Assembly: GCF_035582795.1 (NCBI RefSeq)
Contig: NC_134370.1
Location: 40,039,501 to 40,103,500 of the forward strand
Origin: Mycteria americana
Taxonomy: Eukaryota > Chordata > Aves > Ciconiiformes > Ciconiidae
DNA: 64,000 bases
Reading direction: 5' to 3'
The position numbers and the translations under genes were made by a program. Every line of letters begins with the position of its first letter. The first letter of the stretch is position 1. The notes beneath the pieces are model-generated. The model saw only the letters and a program-made list of their open reading frames with translations. It was not told the origin of the DNA and did no database searches. Positions 1-13,761 of the stretch are shown piece by piece.

Positions 1-3000
1 TGGCAGGGAATACTGGACCAGGAATACTGGTCCACTGGCCGGGAAAGTTTTGAAGGCATTCAACAGAGAGACTTTTAGAAAGTGTCATGCATATTTTACA
101 TTCCCTGTCTTGGACACTTTTGTTTAATTGAATATTAGTTATTTTCTTGGACTGTACTGTACTGCAACCCTCATCCTTTTAACAAAATCCCTCAATAGAT
201 TTGGACAGTATCGAACAGTTGATAATCCATTTAGAAAGGCAGAAGATGAAATTAAATGGAAGTGGTTTTGTGCAGGCAATTTACTAAGCCTCTTTCAAAT
301 GCTCCCTTCATAATTTATTGCTAAGGTCAATTGCAGCTGAGAGGATGTCATATGCATACCATGATGATTACAGGTTATATGCACTTCTATAATCTTGTAG
401 CTTTTAAATGGTTAAGAGGCAACCATGGTCCTTCCTTGATATTAGGCTGCTGCAGTAGGACTTGTGGAAGTAAATACATGAAGGAGCTGGAATGTCTGTG
501 CTGGAATGTGATCACTGTTTGGGGGAGAGGTATGTCAAGAGCGTGACTCGATATGGAGGTCACTTTGATTGATACAAGCAAACTGAAAAATATATATAAT
601 TCATCTGTAAAGATGAGGCAAACTGCCCTTTTCAGTAGTTTAAAATAAAATGTCCATGGTTGAGTACTACTAACTGGGTAGGTGACACACCTGGAAATGA
701 CTGCTTGCTCTTTAAAATGCCTGTTGAAAAAAATAAGTTTTCTGGAAAATAAATTTAATAGAGCTTTTAGGTATTTTCCTACATTTGTTTCTTTTCCTCT
801 CTCTCTCTTTTTTTTTAGCATAGGATAACAACATTCAGTCACAGATGCCTAAATGCAGATACCTAAATAAAGACCTATTCTATTTCCATGGGATTAAACT
901 GGCTTTTTTTTTCATTGATCTGACCTAAAATTGCCACATTTTTCAAAAGTAACTTCAAAATGAGCTGTCAGTACATAGCTTTTTGAAAAATCAGGCTGAT
1001 TACTTGATTGCCTAAATTTTGACACCCATATTGAACACCTGCTGTATTATTCTAACCATTAAAGACAATCATTCACAAAGGGCAGTCCTTGAGACTGTAC
1101 AAAGAAATTCAAAGCTGGTCCACAAAGGAAACCAATTTCTTGTTATTTTCATTAAAAACTTGATGATGATAGCAAGTGGTTCATGAAAAGTGGTCATGAA
1201 AAACAGTTCACAGTGTTCTCTCCAAAAATTTGGAAACTACTGATCTATGACAAGTGTATGAAGTTCCTACCTCCTTTCAATATGCAACATGAATTCTGAG
1301 GCGAGCTTCCTGTGTGCCTTTTCGTGCAAAGATAAATTCTTCTATTTATATCTGCATGTTTGTGTGAACTTATCGTAGATATTCAAGAAAGGTGAAAATA
1401 AAATGACTAGAGTGTCATTTTCCGAAGATATAACTTATTATCATTTTGTGCTTTTCAAGTGAACAAGGCTCATACCCTTGTATTATGTGCTGGCATTGCT
1501 CTTGCCACGTCCACAAGCAGAAAGCAATTGTTTCTTCCTTTGTTTAGATTCAGTCTAACACACTGGTTTGTTTCTGAAAGGAAAGTTCTCAGGTATTTTT
1601 AAAATCAGTCTCTCTTTCTGTCTTGAGAGATTTGGGAACTCTTGGATGAACTTCTGACATGCAGGTCAAAAGGCTGCCATACTCATTCTCATGTTGATGG
1701 AGTGGACCAGCTAGTGTGCAGCCACTGTACGTATCATTCTGAATTCAAGGTTAATGGAACAGGGAACCTTCTCAGCCATTATAAAGAACTTGGTGTAAAG
1801 AACCTGATTTTTAAGGAAGTAACTATATCTGTGGTTGCCCATCCTGGCACCCAGAAAGCGTATTTTAGGAGGGAAACAGAGTCCAATCAAGTCTGACAGA
1901 AGGTGTTATATATCCAATGGCATTAGAAAGCTGACCCTTGCAGAAGGGCAGGGAAATTTGTTGTTCTTGCCACACAGAAGAGTGATGATGGCCAGGCGCA
2001 ATAAAACTTGATGCTATAGCATAGCTTCATGAGAACTTCTGTACGTAGAGGAAACGTAGGGAAAAGAGAATAACTGTAAAGATGTAAATTGTGGACCTGT
2101 ATTTTTCACAAACATGAAGATTTACTTGGAAAATACATTTGGCTGTTTGTCTGGAAACCTAAGAATTGTCTGTTCTACTGCACATGACTCAGATTTAAGA
2201 GTAAGTCAGTCATCTCTTACATTGTGCTGCTGTTGGCTGTGACTGCATTAAAATTGAAGGTGAGAAGATGCATCTGTTTTTTAACTCCAATCTAAGCATT
2301 GAATAAGCCAAAAAAAAATTGTTTATCTTTTATCTGCAGTGAAGTTCTGTTGTATTTCTTTTGGTTACTCTGCTGGTGTGCTGTGGTCTACCCTGGCCTC
2401 CCCCTCCTGGTCATGACAGGTTGCTGAATTGTGGCATTTACTGGCTTACTCTTAGAGATTCTCTGCCTTACCCTTAATCCTATACCATTGTGATTGCTTT
2501 GCTACTGGCTTTGTGCTCAGCCTTCTACATGAAAAGCTGTTTGAGAGACAAAAGCATGAGATGTTAGAGAGAACAGTGAGAGTAGACTAGGAGCAGAGGC
2601 AAAAGATGGAGAAGAGAGAGCAATGTGTCCACAGAGCAGGTTGCTGTAGCACAGTTACTAGGGAGCTGGAAAACTCTTGTAGAGAAATTGAGCATCAAAA
2701 CCACAGGGACAGGAAACAGCCCAACTGCAATTTTCTTCAGGAATAAAACTTCCAAGACCACATGTGTTACATCCCTAAGCTTCTGAGATGAAATGCAGTT
2801 GTAAATGGAAAATAAGTTAATCAAGTAACTTTAATTACTATTTAGTTGGTTTTGGGCCCTTGCCATTTATGATGAAAATTTTCATAGATTCCCAGGGTGA
2901 TATAACTATTGTTGTGTGATATAACTATAAATTATCAGTTCTACTTTATAACCAAAGTTACACATCATCACCGTAGAGTGTTGAAGCAGACATTGAACAT

Positions 3001-4229
3001 GGTTTTTACACGCTGTATTTGTCATACTTTGTAATTCCAAATTATTCATCGCAACACATAGTGTAGAGTTTGCATTTTCATTAAGCTCTCATTACTGCCA
3101 GTGTGTTGCTGTTGATGGGTCTGTTTTACATCTTGCTGCACAGTTAATAGTGATGATTGGAGAACATTTGCAGCCCTTTGTATTTCATCATATTGTTAAT
3201 CGATTCTGTTCAGATGGCTGACTGCTCTGTCACAGTAAAATGATGGCATTCTTTAAATCCTATTTTAAGTTAAATAGGATCGATTAGTGACAAGGCAAAA
3301 TGTAAATGGCCGTTAGTATTTTTTTTAATGTGTAGTACAGTGTCTGACTGACTGGAATAAGAGCAAAACTTATGGCCATGACTTGAGCCCACTATTAACA
3401 ATTTATATTAATTATTACATTATTTACTAACCAGTACTTTCTCATTTTATGTAATAGGCACCTCAACAATTTGTTTTGATGCATCTTCTGTATTTTATAA
3501 AACCATTCTCCTACATCTACATGGTGCTCATCAATAAATTAGTTTTGTCCCTGGGAAACCTAAGAAGGAGGGTGAGAGATTACTGCTTATTTAGAAAGGA
3601 GAGCAGGAAGTTCTGATTGTGTCCTGTCACTTCCCTGTGGAATTAACCTGGACTTTACTCAAATGCAGCCTTTAACCTTGGTTTGCATACTTAAATTACC
3701 TGACACATCTGAAGCTTATTTATTTAGGCCTTGAAATTACTCCATTTGCAAAAAACATGGCAGAATAAAACCACCCAGTTGCCAAAAGGCCTTCATTATT
3801 CTCAAAATGCTCCCAGAAGAATGGACAATCCAGCACTTGATTAGGAAGGGATTGTAGACTCATTCAAGTTAGGAACAGCAGAAGGAAAGGTGGGATGTAT
3901 CTCCTCTCATGCGGGGGACAAATGTGGGAGTGTGCATGGGTGCTTGCGGCTGGGCTGTGCCGAAGAGCTAAGAGGGAAGGCTGGGGCAACCGCTGTACCT
4001 GTCTGAGGTGCACTTGCCTGGAGTCATCCCTGCAGCAGAGCTCTGCCTTTGCCCAGGGTTGAACAGAACAGCCTCTGGCTGAGACATAATGAAGCTCATA
4101 ACTCCTGGTGCTTCCACAGTCTCCTGTGTTTTATTATTCTCCTGTCAGTTCTCCCTTGCATTTTTGATGATTTGTTCTACTTTTGATATTTGCGTTTTAA
4201 AATTTTTCTTTTACTACTTTCTTAATCTT
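1..4229. other. Unannotated AT-rich noncoding stretch
   Basis: No gene or recognisable transposon was seen. Reading frames here are short and stop-rich. A pyrimidine tract ending in AG lies at 791-818, but no partner donor or coding frame was found. A 9-bp perfect inverted repeat with a 6-base loop lies at 3257-3280. A Cys/His-containing open frame at 1627-1899 is discussed under rejected items. Confidence 0.6.
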
Positions 4230-4315
4230 AGTAGATATTTTTCTTTCACAACAATTTATTCTATTACATCATTTAAGAGACAGTTATGCTGGGGTAGCTG
4301 GCCTGCAGGGAAGGT
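4230..4315 (+). other. Weak exon-like segment (possible acceptor and strong donor)
   Basis: A pyrimidine-rich run ending in TTAG at about 4229 could act as a splice acceptor. GGGAAG followed by GTAAGT at 4316 is close to the ideal vertebrate 5' splice site. The roughly 86 bases between them sit in a larger open frame (4089-4430), but the peptide is hydrophobic and T-rich and resembles nothing I know. I record it only because the donor is strong. Chance matches of this quality are expected in 64 kb. Confidence 0.12.
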
Positions 4316-7300
4316 AAGTGCGGAAATTGTGGTGGATGGTGGGATGAGGTGTTGCAGTTTCTTTCTGTTAGTTGCAGACGTTTCATTGAAGGTATTTGCA
4401 GGACTGATTGTTTCAGGTAAAAAGAGCTAGTGCTTCTGTGGAATGGTCTGTAGCTTGTTTGTAGAGACTGAATATTCTGTTCATTTTTTCATCTCCCTAG
4501 TTCAGTTGCTTTATACGCATGTGAAGTTGTTTTTATTAAGTTTCTTGTCTTCCTTTATACCCCTGAAGACTGTTTAATTTACTCTGGCATTTCCCATCAA
4601 TTCTGTTAGGTGCTTATTATTCAATGAGCTTTCTTTACAGTCCTTGAGCCTCCTTCTCCACTAGGGTAGCTGGTGGTTTCAGGGACTGCCTCTGTATTTA
4701 CAGCCTTCTACATAAAGGGATCCATCTGGTGATGTTTTGTTTATCTTATTCTTCTTTTTATATCGCTTCACAAGAAGCTTCTCAAACTAGTTCTTTTGAT
4801 CTGCTGTTGCTGTTAAATTCTGTCCTCAGATACATATACATAGCTTCAGCTGAGAGTTAGCAAAAATCACCTGTGTGTATCAGATACTGAGAATGGATCC
4901 TAAGATGTGTCTTTTTTAAGTCATTTCACTGATACATTTTTTCTAGCGTTCAACCAGGATGGAACATGATGCCACTGAATAGACACACTATGGTGTGCTG
5001 CACTGACTTTGTGGGTCACAGTGTTACCACTGCCAACATATTAGCAGTTGAGAACAAAAATTTCTCCTTCATGGGAAGTAGTTAAATGTCAATTTGTTTG
5101 CGTCTTCTTTAGAAGCTTAAAAGACTGTGGAAAAGATTTAAATTGTCAGAAGACTGATATTTTTTTTTTTTCCCTGTAATGTCACACACAGTGACACTTG
5201 GAAATGACCTGACTCAGAAATGCTAGGAAAGCTGTTTATTTTGATAGTTTTCCAATAACAAGGATGATTATTAGGTGTGACATTGTAATCAGCATTTCCA
5301 ACTAGAAGCCAAATTTCCCCTGCTTTCATTCTTCATCTAATGTAACGTACATTGTGACACGTAGGCTAATTCTTTCCACTCCTACACCCTTTCCCAGGGG
5401 TTTTATGATGTGACCATGCCTCCAGCTGAAATGTTCAATAGCCTGAAGGGAGTGGATGTGTATGCAAACCTCCTTCCCACAGTGTACAACATGCAGAAAA
5501 CCAGGGAATCACTGTATTACTGCACTGTCCATAGGCAGGCTTTCACTGAGATAGTATTTTGCCTGCCTGAGCAACTGTGGGATTGTGCTGTTATGCTTCT
5601 ACATCAGGAATTAAGTACTGGCTTCATCTACATGGTCACTTGTCATGGCCCATATCTGAGTGGGTTTTCTAACCATTTAAGTTAAGATTAAATTCGAAGT
5701 CTTCTCTGTAGGTAACACCTTTGGGAAAAGAAACCCCCGGCTGTCCCAGGGAGTGGTCCCTGGGGGAATAAGCTCAGATACTGGTTAGTGTAAGCAAAGC
5801 TGTCATCGTCTCTATATGTGAAGTATTGTGATACAGCGTATGACATATAATAAATTTTAAAAGATGCTTTTGGTTATTGGACCAAACTCAGGTTTCTGTT
5901 AGCAGACTCTACCTCTAGTCATACAGTGGAAAAATTGACCTGGATGAATAGTTGCACAGGCTTCCCCTCAGGTGGAGCAGAGAATGGGAAATGTATATTG
6001 TGAGGCAACCCACGTAGTGATCCTGAGGACCCTAAGCAGAAGTTCAATATAATTTTGTCCAGGGACATGTAAGAGCAATAATCCTGTATATTTTTTGATA
6101 AAGGTTGTATGTGGATTTATCCTGCTAGTACTGACTGCAAATACCAATGAAGAAAAGTCAAGGTTCAGGATCAGATTATTTTATTCGCTAATACGTCTTA
6201 AAATGCTTAGACAGGTTGAGACCATTCTAAGTATCAGTATACAATGATGGATCCCTAGGGCATGAGGAGATTAAAGGTTTCTTTTCATGCCTAAGAGTCA
6301 GAATACTAATGCAACACAATGAAAACATGTTTAGCTCTCAGAAGGATTACAGAGACTTCCAGAGATTTTAATCCATAGAGGATTCCTAATGACTATAATA
6401 ATGATTTTTCTTGCAATAGTTCCATAAATCTTTGCTGAGCAAAAAGGGAACATGTCTGTTATACAAAGAAATTCAAAGGATTTTGTTCTAAGTTACTTTG
6501 TAATTAATCTATAACTGATTGTACAGTTGATAAAAGGCCTATTGCATTGTAGAGATAGTACTTCTTAGTCAGTGACTGTAGTGAAGGAAATTTGTGTAGC
6601 TTTCCAAAGTCACTGTTTGGGAGTTTTGTTTTAGTGCAGCCAATGTAACAACACAGTGAATGAGGATAAATTCTGAATTAAGCAGAAGGTGGAGTGGTGC
6701 AGTTGAATGCATTATTTATACCAGTCTTTACTTTCATGTTAATACTATTTGAAGGTACAGCTTATAATTGACTTTAAATGATAGTGATCTACTCCCACAT
6801 TCTGCAGTTCTCGTTGATTCATGCAAAAATACCAGGCTGTAGAGTATGAGTCATCTCACAAGACTGATGTGGTTTTTGTCTTTTTTTTTAAAAAAAAAAG
6901 CATCTGTATCCCCTGACTATAAAGTTAATCCAGAAGACTGATTCAGATGTAGACCCCCGTACTAAGTTAATCTAAAATTAGATAAGATTGAAGCCCACCA
7001 CAAGTTGTCTATTTTGCCACTTCCCTGGGTAGAATCTGCCTTTTATCGCTTATAGCCAGGTCACCTCTTGTGTATCTCATATTATACTGTAGATCTTCCC
7101 ATATTGTTTTTGATACTGCTTATTATCAGATGAAATCCCTTTTTTTCTGAGAAAAAGAACTAAAGGAATAGAAATACATAACATTATGAATTTTTAACCT
7201 GGCTGAGTAGTGGGATGTAAGATGAGAAGTATTTCATGTTTCTGAAGATTAGCCAACCTCTAATTATTGGAGTTAAGAAGAAACATCTTTAGGAAGCAGG

Positions 7301-9456
7301 TCATTTCAAAACTGCATCATTTCCAGTATCTTTTGATACTAGCTGCATTTGGAGACAAGATACGTGAACTGCATTGAGAATTTCTATGTAACTTGTTTTT
7401 AAACATTTTTATAACTTTGGAATATTATTTCAATTCAAGATCTAATCCATACAGTTATTTGCAGAAAGTATCAGGCCTATGATAGATAGATTTTTTAATT
7501 TCTATTTTTATTTTTTTTAAGAAACTGTTTCAATGTGTGTTTAACATATATGCCAATATTTTCATTTATATTTCTAAGCAAGCTTGCAGGTAAGAGATTG
7601 TTGTAAGTCTTGGAATCAATGATAAAATTCAGTTTTACACCTATTTCCAGAAATTCCTCTTAAAAAGTCTTTACACATTTTTGATCGCTTCCAGTAGATG
7701 TCCATCTTTTGCATATGTTCAGGTATAAATAATATGCACGTAGAGTTTTACAATTTGAGCTCTCAAATGGATATATTTATATTGCATTTGCAGCATGGCT
7801 CAAATTTTAGGTTCAAATCTGTACAGTCTTCTTGTCCAAACTATTAAAGCCCAAGCTGGAACGTACCCTCGCTCAGGCCTTGAAAGCACCAGCCCCTCTG
7901 AAGTTAACACTGTGATTCCCTGGGCTCACTTAAGCTTTAAATGGTTTTATGAGATCCAGTAGTTGAAATTTAACCTAACCATTACTATGAAAGGACAAGA
8001 AGGATTAGTTGTAGTGATTGCTGAAAGACACCTTCAACTTTTAGGAAGTTGTCGCTCATAATGGGGGGAAGTAATGGAATATAATTCCTGAGTCACCCAT
8101 TTTCTCCCATTGCTGACCTAAACAGCATTGGCTTGTTGCTTGGTTCTGTCCTTTCCCTCTGCACTGGTGGTCACGGGCCATTTGAATTCAGCCAGGAGTG
8201 TGTGTTGAAGAGCCTCAGGCAGCAGCTGTAACAAACATAAAGTGAATTTGTAGGAGAATGCTAACAGTATTTATCAGATACTTTGTCAACTTCTATGTGA
8301 ACAGCCACAGTGGATTTGCTATATATCTCTGTTTCAGTGCAGGGGTCTGAACACAGAGTAGGCTTCTTCTGTCCAAAGAGATGGGCTGACGAACTCAGCA
8401 GGACTTCAATCCAGGCCACATACACAATATTACCATGCTGTAAGGAAATATTTCATGATGAATTTTTGTATAAACTAGCAAATTTCTCTACTGCCTTAGT
8501 AATGCATGCCATTATTTTTTGCAAGAACTTATTTTATACATCAGTGCTGAGATGTGTAGATTGACAAACTGACTCCTTACTTGTATTCTTTTGCTCTCCA
8601 AAGATGAATCCAAAGATGATAGTGCTGGCGTTCATTCTTGATTTGTTTGTTCATGCTGGTTATCTCTTGCTATGCTGGATGACACTTTTTCTTGTATATT
8701 TTAAGCTGTAACTTGGAAGCCACCTCAAAGTGACGTAAGGGTTTCTCATTTAATGTCCTCACCAGCCCAGCCTCAGCCTCCCTTAGAATGGACCAGAGGG
8801 CTTCCTAGCCCTTCTTGTGAGTGACGACCCCATAGAGGCATAGGCTGTGGCCACCGCAGCTGGAACCCCAAAGAATTGCCATTTACACCAAAACTGTGGT
8901 CAGATCCAAGGATGGCATCTGTGCATGCTCTGTCATGCTGAATGATTAATGAACCTTTCTCTCCATGCACATACATTTCAGTCTAATTCCATCAAGGGAA
9001 TTCCAGGTGATTTTATAGATATATTTGTGAAGCAAAGTGTTTCCTCAGTGAGAACACCTAATGTCACTATTCTGACTTAAGAAACAAGCCTTGTTTTGCC
9101 ATGGCTTTTTTTCCCAGTTATTGTTATTCTCTTAGTAAATGTGCCCAGCTTTTGTGCTGGAATTTTCCTACTGTTGAGCAGATGTAGGTCTAGGGAATTT
9201 TGTTAGTAGTCTTGGATGTTAGAGGAGTTAGCTTTATTTTCTTCCTTGTACAACTTAGTATGGAAGTTACATTTTTGTGCTGTATGAATGCCAGTTTGGT
9301 GGAATTTGCTGCTAATTGTGGAAAATTTGTTTACTACTTTTCCTTCTGAGTTGAAAGGCATTGTATTATTGTTCCATTTGAGTGATAAATGCCTGTCTCC
9401 TTGTGTTACAACTTTATTTTCAGTTTCAGTTTCCTTTTTGTCAGCTTCTAGATGTC
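4316..9456. other. Unannotated noncoding stretch
   Basis: No gene or transposon was recognised. There is an 8-bp perfect inverted repeat at 5745-5764 (arms CCCAGGGA and TCCCTGGG) and a T9/A10 palindromic run at 6880-6900. A 91-codon open frame at 5410-5685 has no recognisable motif and is taken as chance. Confidence 0.55.
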
Positions 9457-9612
9457 CTTAATGTATTCCAAGGATTTCAAAGATTATGTTAATTCATTTC
9501 ACTCACAGTGTGTCTTTTGTTGGTTTATTATTCTGGAAAGCCACTTACGCTGCCTCTCGGTTTGAACGCTCTTATCAAGGCAACATAGTCTGTTACTTTG
9601 GTGTCCTTGCTA
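9457..9612 (+). repeat. Unidentified dispersed repeat, copy A
   Basis: About 155 bases here align by eye with copy B at 11698-11855 in the same orientation. Shared blocks include TTCTGGAAAG, CACTTA, GGCAAC and TACTTTGGTGT, in the same order and spacing. Many substitutions and small indels separate the copies, so this is an old duplication or two old insertions of one family. I do not recognise the family. It is not the CR1 3' consensus. It could be an internal segment of an old transposon or retropseudogene. Confidence 0.5.
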
Positions 9613-10502
9613 AGAAGGTTTCCATGTGACTTTTGTAACTTGTGCTTTTTTTAAACAAGTTTAGAAAGAATTTGTCAATCATAACTTTTTATTTTCACCT
9701 TCCTCTAGCCTAGTCCACACAGTCGTTTGGGTGCTTTGCATGTGCATTTTCCCTTTTGATTGCCGTAAGTATAACTTGTAATGTCAGTGGTGCTCACAAG
9801 CCCTCTTATACCTCACCAAAGTACAATACCCTGAGAAGAAATAGACTTCAATGAGAGCAGAAATGTAGTTTGTTCCAGCCCTTCAGTTAGCATAAAAAGT
9901 TGGGCAGTCTAGTCCAGTATCCCTGGTGCTCGGGGTGATCGCATTCCTTCTTAACCCTTGGCAGCAAGCGTGTGTGTCATATCTGAAACATAAGGATTAG
10001 TACACTTTATGAATGTTTAACGTTATCAGAAGTAACCATGGAAATTCTTAGTGCCTATATAAATGGCTAATCCTCCTTTTAAGTCTTACTAAGCTTTTGA
10101 CCTTACTGATCCTTTAGGTCAGTGAGCATCTCAGGTTAATTATGTGTAGTGTAAAAAAGCATGCTTTTCCTCTATGATGTTTCAGTTTTCAGCTTTTGTC
10201 TTTAATATCATGTCTCTCTCCTTCTGTAATATGCCTAGAAGGAGAGTTTCCCTGTTTTACTGTCTTTCTTGAGGACAAACTGACAATAACCACATTTGGT
10301 TTATACACTGGAAAATCCTTTATGGTTTTTTGTTACAGCCTCATAGGATCTGTAGATTTTTCAGGAAACACTTAACATCAAGTGAGAAAGTGAGGGAGAA
10401 GGAAAGATGCCACTGAATTAGTAAGATGACCTTATTTTGTCCCTTAAAATATCATTCAGGATTTTCCTGATAAATAAATAGTTACATAGCATTTTATTTC
10501 AG
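9613..10502. other. Unannotated noncoding stretch
   Basis: Nothing recognised. Its right end, a pyrimidine-rich run ending in TTTCAG at 10502, may serve as the acceptor for the exon candidate that follows. Confidence 0.5.
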
Positions 10503-10674
10503 TATCAGCTTTGTACTTCTGGAAAATTTTGGGGGCTTGCCAAAGCAGTTACTACACGCATGGGCATTCAAAGGGCTGGACTTCCACTGAAATTGCTACA
10601 GCACTTTCAACAGCAGCTGCAAATGGCGAGTGCGGAAGCAAAGATGATGGCAGCCAATCTAGAGCAACACATGG
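10503..10674 (+). other. Candidate internal exon, gene unidentified
   Basis: A pyrimidine-rich acceptor ending in TTTCAG precedes 172 bases that are open in one frame for 57 codons plus one base. A good donor (ATGG then GTGAGA) follows at 10675. The peptide is amphipathic and Gln/Ala/Met-rich towards its end, including HFQQQLQMASAEAK, which could form a helix. The reading phase (one base left over) fits the candidate exon at 40511-40586, where two bases complete a Val codon and the frame runs 19 more codons to a stop. I do not recognise the protein. An alternative frame is also nearly open, so a chance ORF or a noncoding-RNA exon remains possible. Confidence 0.3.
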
Positions 10675-11380
10675 GTGAGAACTGGGCACCTCTGAGATGA
10701 CAGTAGACAATTAATGACTTGGAGTCTGGTTTTCAGTTCATTTGGTAGTCCTTACATTAGTCCTTAATGCAACTGAGACTTGGATCACTTGTATTTTCAG
10801 GATCTCTCCTATCCTTTATTTGTGTTAGTGTCTCATATTCTTTTTTAAAATTTTACTGCCTGTTAAGAGGTTGTGATTGATTTCACATAAAAATAATTGT
10901 TCATCTTTGACTCATTTGCAAGCAGTGAAACAGCAGCAGCAGAATATATGGTTTCTGTCCCTCGGTCATTGGTTTACTTCATTCAATAACCTTGTGCATT
11001 TTGACTAATGAACACATGTACTGGTATTTATTGCAATAACATTTCTTTCTCCTAGAGAGACATAATAATTAAGGGTAATCCATTGGAACGACATTCCCCC
11101 CACCCCGGAACAGAAAAGACATCTAGATGTTGAAAGGCAAACTCATTTCCTTATTATGGGCATGAGAGAGACAGCAAGAAAGAGGGAAGAGGAGAGAAAG
11201 ACAGGAAGAGAGAAGAGATGTATAAACCTCATGCTGATTCAGGAAGGGCCACCTAGTTTGTTCTGAAGATAGGAGTTTGTTCCCTCTAATGCAACTTGCA
11301 TGCAACACACAGAAAACACTGGGGCTAGCCCTCCATCAGGAGTATAGAGCATCCCATTCAGGTCACAAAGTTTAACATTT
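10675..11380. other. Unannotated noncoding stretch
   Basis: No gene or transposon was recognised. A purine-rich run (AGAGAG/GGAAGAG-type) lies at about 11162-11220. Confidence 0.5.
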
Positions 11381-11693
11381 AAGTGATCTCTGAAGGTCAT
11401 GAGGTTCAGTCTCTTGCTCAGAGCAGGGCTAATTTCAAATGTAGACGGGGTTGTTCCAGGCTTTGTCCAACTCAGTTTTGAATATTTTCAGGGTTGGATA
11501 CTCTACTATTCGCCTGGGCAAACTAGTCCTTAGTGCCCTCACTGGGGACTTTTTTTTTTCCCCCTTATGTTCAAGCCACAATTTCGCTTTCTACCATTTG
11601 TCTGTTAGCCCCCTCTGAGAAGAATCCAAATTTGTCTTCTCCACTGGGTAGCTGAAGACAGCAATTAGATCCCCCTTAGTTTTCTCCTCACAA
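11381..11693 (-). mobile_element. Old CR1 LINE 3'-end fragment
   Basis: Read on the plus strand, this is the reverse complement of a CR1 3' region. Landmarks in order are GAAGGTCATGAGG, TTGCTCAGAGCAGGGCTAA, TTTGTCCAACTCAGTTTTGA, CTCTGAGAAGAATC and GACAGCAATTAGATCCCCC. It is heavily diverged and lacks a clean terminal octamer, so it is an old, 5'-truncated, inactive insertion. It ends almost exactly where dispersed repeat copy B begins, so the two may share a boundary. No coding capacity remains. Confidence 0.75.
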
Positions 11694-11697
11694 TCCC

Positions 11698-11855
11698 TGA
11701 CTTATTCTAAGTATTTCAAGACTATATTCATTCATTTCTGTCACCCAGCACTTGTTGTTGTGTTGTTCTGGAAAGGCACTTAGTTATCTCTGTTTGACTG
11801 CTTTCAGTGGGGCAACCTGGTCTGCTACTTTGGTGTGCTTGCAAAAATGAACACA
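11698..11855 (+). repeat. Unidentified dispersed repeat, copy B
   Basis: This is the diverged partner of 9457-9612, in the same orientation. It starts within a few bases of the inner end of the CR1 fragment at 11381-11693, whereas no CR1 was recognised beside copy A. Either the CR1 inserted next to an older repeat, or copy B is an internal part of a compound element. Family unknown. Confidence 0.5.
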
Positions 11856-12093
11856 AGAAAACATGTTTATGAGAGAGAGAGCCTGAGCTGAGCATCAAGA
11901 AAGCAGTAATGAGCTCCTGTCCAGTGACAGCATGTAGCTTGGAATTTGAAGGCATATATTTGTGCCTTCTTGTCTGCTGTCTTTTTTTTTTCTAGTGATT
12001 CTTCCTTCTCCATATTGCTTTTATCCTTCATTTCTCTATACGTCCCTGCTTTTCCTTGGAATGTTATCCCAGAAGGAAACTTACCATATGCGC

Positions 12094-12111
12094 AAAAAAA
12101 AAAAAAAAAAA
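12094..12111. repeat. Poly(A) run, A18
   Basis: A homopolymer of 18 adenines. No retrotransposed sequence was recognised immediately upstream on the plus strand. Confidence 0.9.
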
Positions 12112-13761
12112 GAGTGGGAGCTCACTAGCTAAAATGGAACACTGCTCAGATTTTGAGAGAGTCAATCACCTTAATCTGCATGGAGTGTGATTTGATTAGG
12201 AAGATGCAGAAGTTTTCACAGACTTATCTGTGGAGGGGTTGGAAGGTAACTTTAGCTGGCATTTGAGGCCTACTGTCAGATAATGAAGTGAACTTTCCCT
12301 GCAGAGGATTTGTTCCAGTTGGTGACAATTTCTTCTTGACCAGTGAGGAGATGTCAGGGATTCCTTAAGATCAAGGAAGCTGCGGAGTGAAGGTTTGTGT
12401 TCATTTTCTTACAAGTGTAAATAATCATGTGATTGAAGCATATAATCTTGACGGAGGGGAAGAAAACCCACACATTCAGATACAGTGAAGAGGCCCAGCT
12501 GCTTTGCCTAGAAGGCCCTTCATGGCTTTGGGAAATGTTCCTCCAGTCTTGTTGAATCTCAGAAACAGCACTGCCTGCAATGAAGGAAATGAGATGTTAT
12601 AAGGATATTTGCCATCTAAAGCATGATTAGAAGGGCCTATGTACAAGTGCTCTGTCTTTGGGATATCCCACAAATCCAGATGCATTATATAGCTTGCTGC
12701 ATGAATTTCTTATGCTGAGATTTCTGTAAGGTGAGAAATGAATTCCTGTGACTCTTTAGCAATAGCAAAACCAGAACATTTTTATAATTGTGAGCTCAAG
12801 CTTTACGTGGAGTCATTGCCCATACTCCAGCTAGCTTTCTGAGATGGAAAAGCAAACCTGAAGGTTTATTATATTAAAAGTTGGTGTCTGAAGAAGGCTG
12901 TTTAAATGTTTGTTTGTAAGCATGCACACATTTAGACAAAAGTTTCTGTCATAATGTGGTTCAAACATACATTGACTTGGTATCCTGAGTAATTACAGCC
13001 AATCTGCATGCAGTTTATTACTGTTTATTTTCTAGTAAATTCACCAGCTTCTTCCATAAAAATCCCATGCGGGTGTTTTGGGTCTAATGTTCTGTGGCTT
13101 TAGAATTATCACCAGCATGTATATTCCAAAATTGCAGTTCTACTATAAAGTCATCCTGCAGGGAGCTCTTGAGGCTTTCATGACCTCATTTACACAGCGA
13201 TAAATTCCCAAATCTCATTCAGCCAGTGCTTTCTCTGTGAGTAAATATTTCAGTCACCCACCATACGAGATAATTTTACAAAGTTGAAGTGGTATGGGAA
13301 AGACTCTTATAATTAAAGGTATAATAAACTATTAGACTTGAACAAATGAGCTGGTGCTCTGGTGGAAAAAAAGACAGTAAGCTTGTAAAACCTATTGTTC
13401 CTATTACAGTAATGGGTGTTTCTCAGGCTTGGTCCATGTGGCTGTTCTGCACAGCTCTCATTACTGTGGCTAATCTTGGAATGGCAGCTTCCTTCTTTTT
13501 AATTTATGAATTCCATTAAAGGCAGCTATGGTCTATAGGTAGTGTACTAAAGCTTAATTTTCTTGCAAAGTGAAAAAGTATTTTTTCACCAAACAAAAAT
13601 AACCCAAACCCAACCTTCATTTAAAATGGGAATTTCAGTGAAAACTCCTGTTTCCAAAATAAGAGTCCTTGTATTCCTTTTTCCTTTTTTCCTGAATTAC
13701 ACTGAAGGCATATCACCACATGTCCTCTAAAATGTGCATTGCATCCAGATGCAAGTTAATT

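Noticed and set aside
1627..1899. Open frame with Cys/His spacing (CRSKGC ... CSHC) resembling a small zinc finger, preceded by a pyrimidine tract
   Set aside because: No known zinc-finger spacing fits, there is no ATG near its beginning, no convincing donor, and no recognisable family. Frames of this length are common by chance here.
5410..5685. 91-codon plus-strand open frame with protein-like composition
   Set aside because: No motif, no splice or promoter context, and no poly(A) tail or signs of retroposition.
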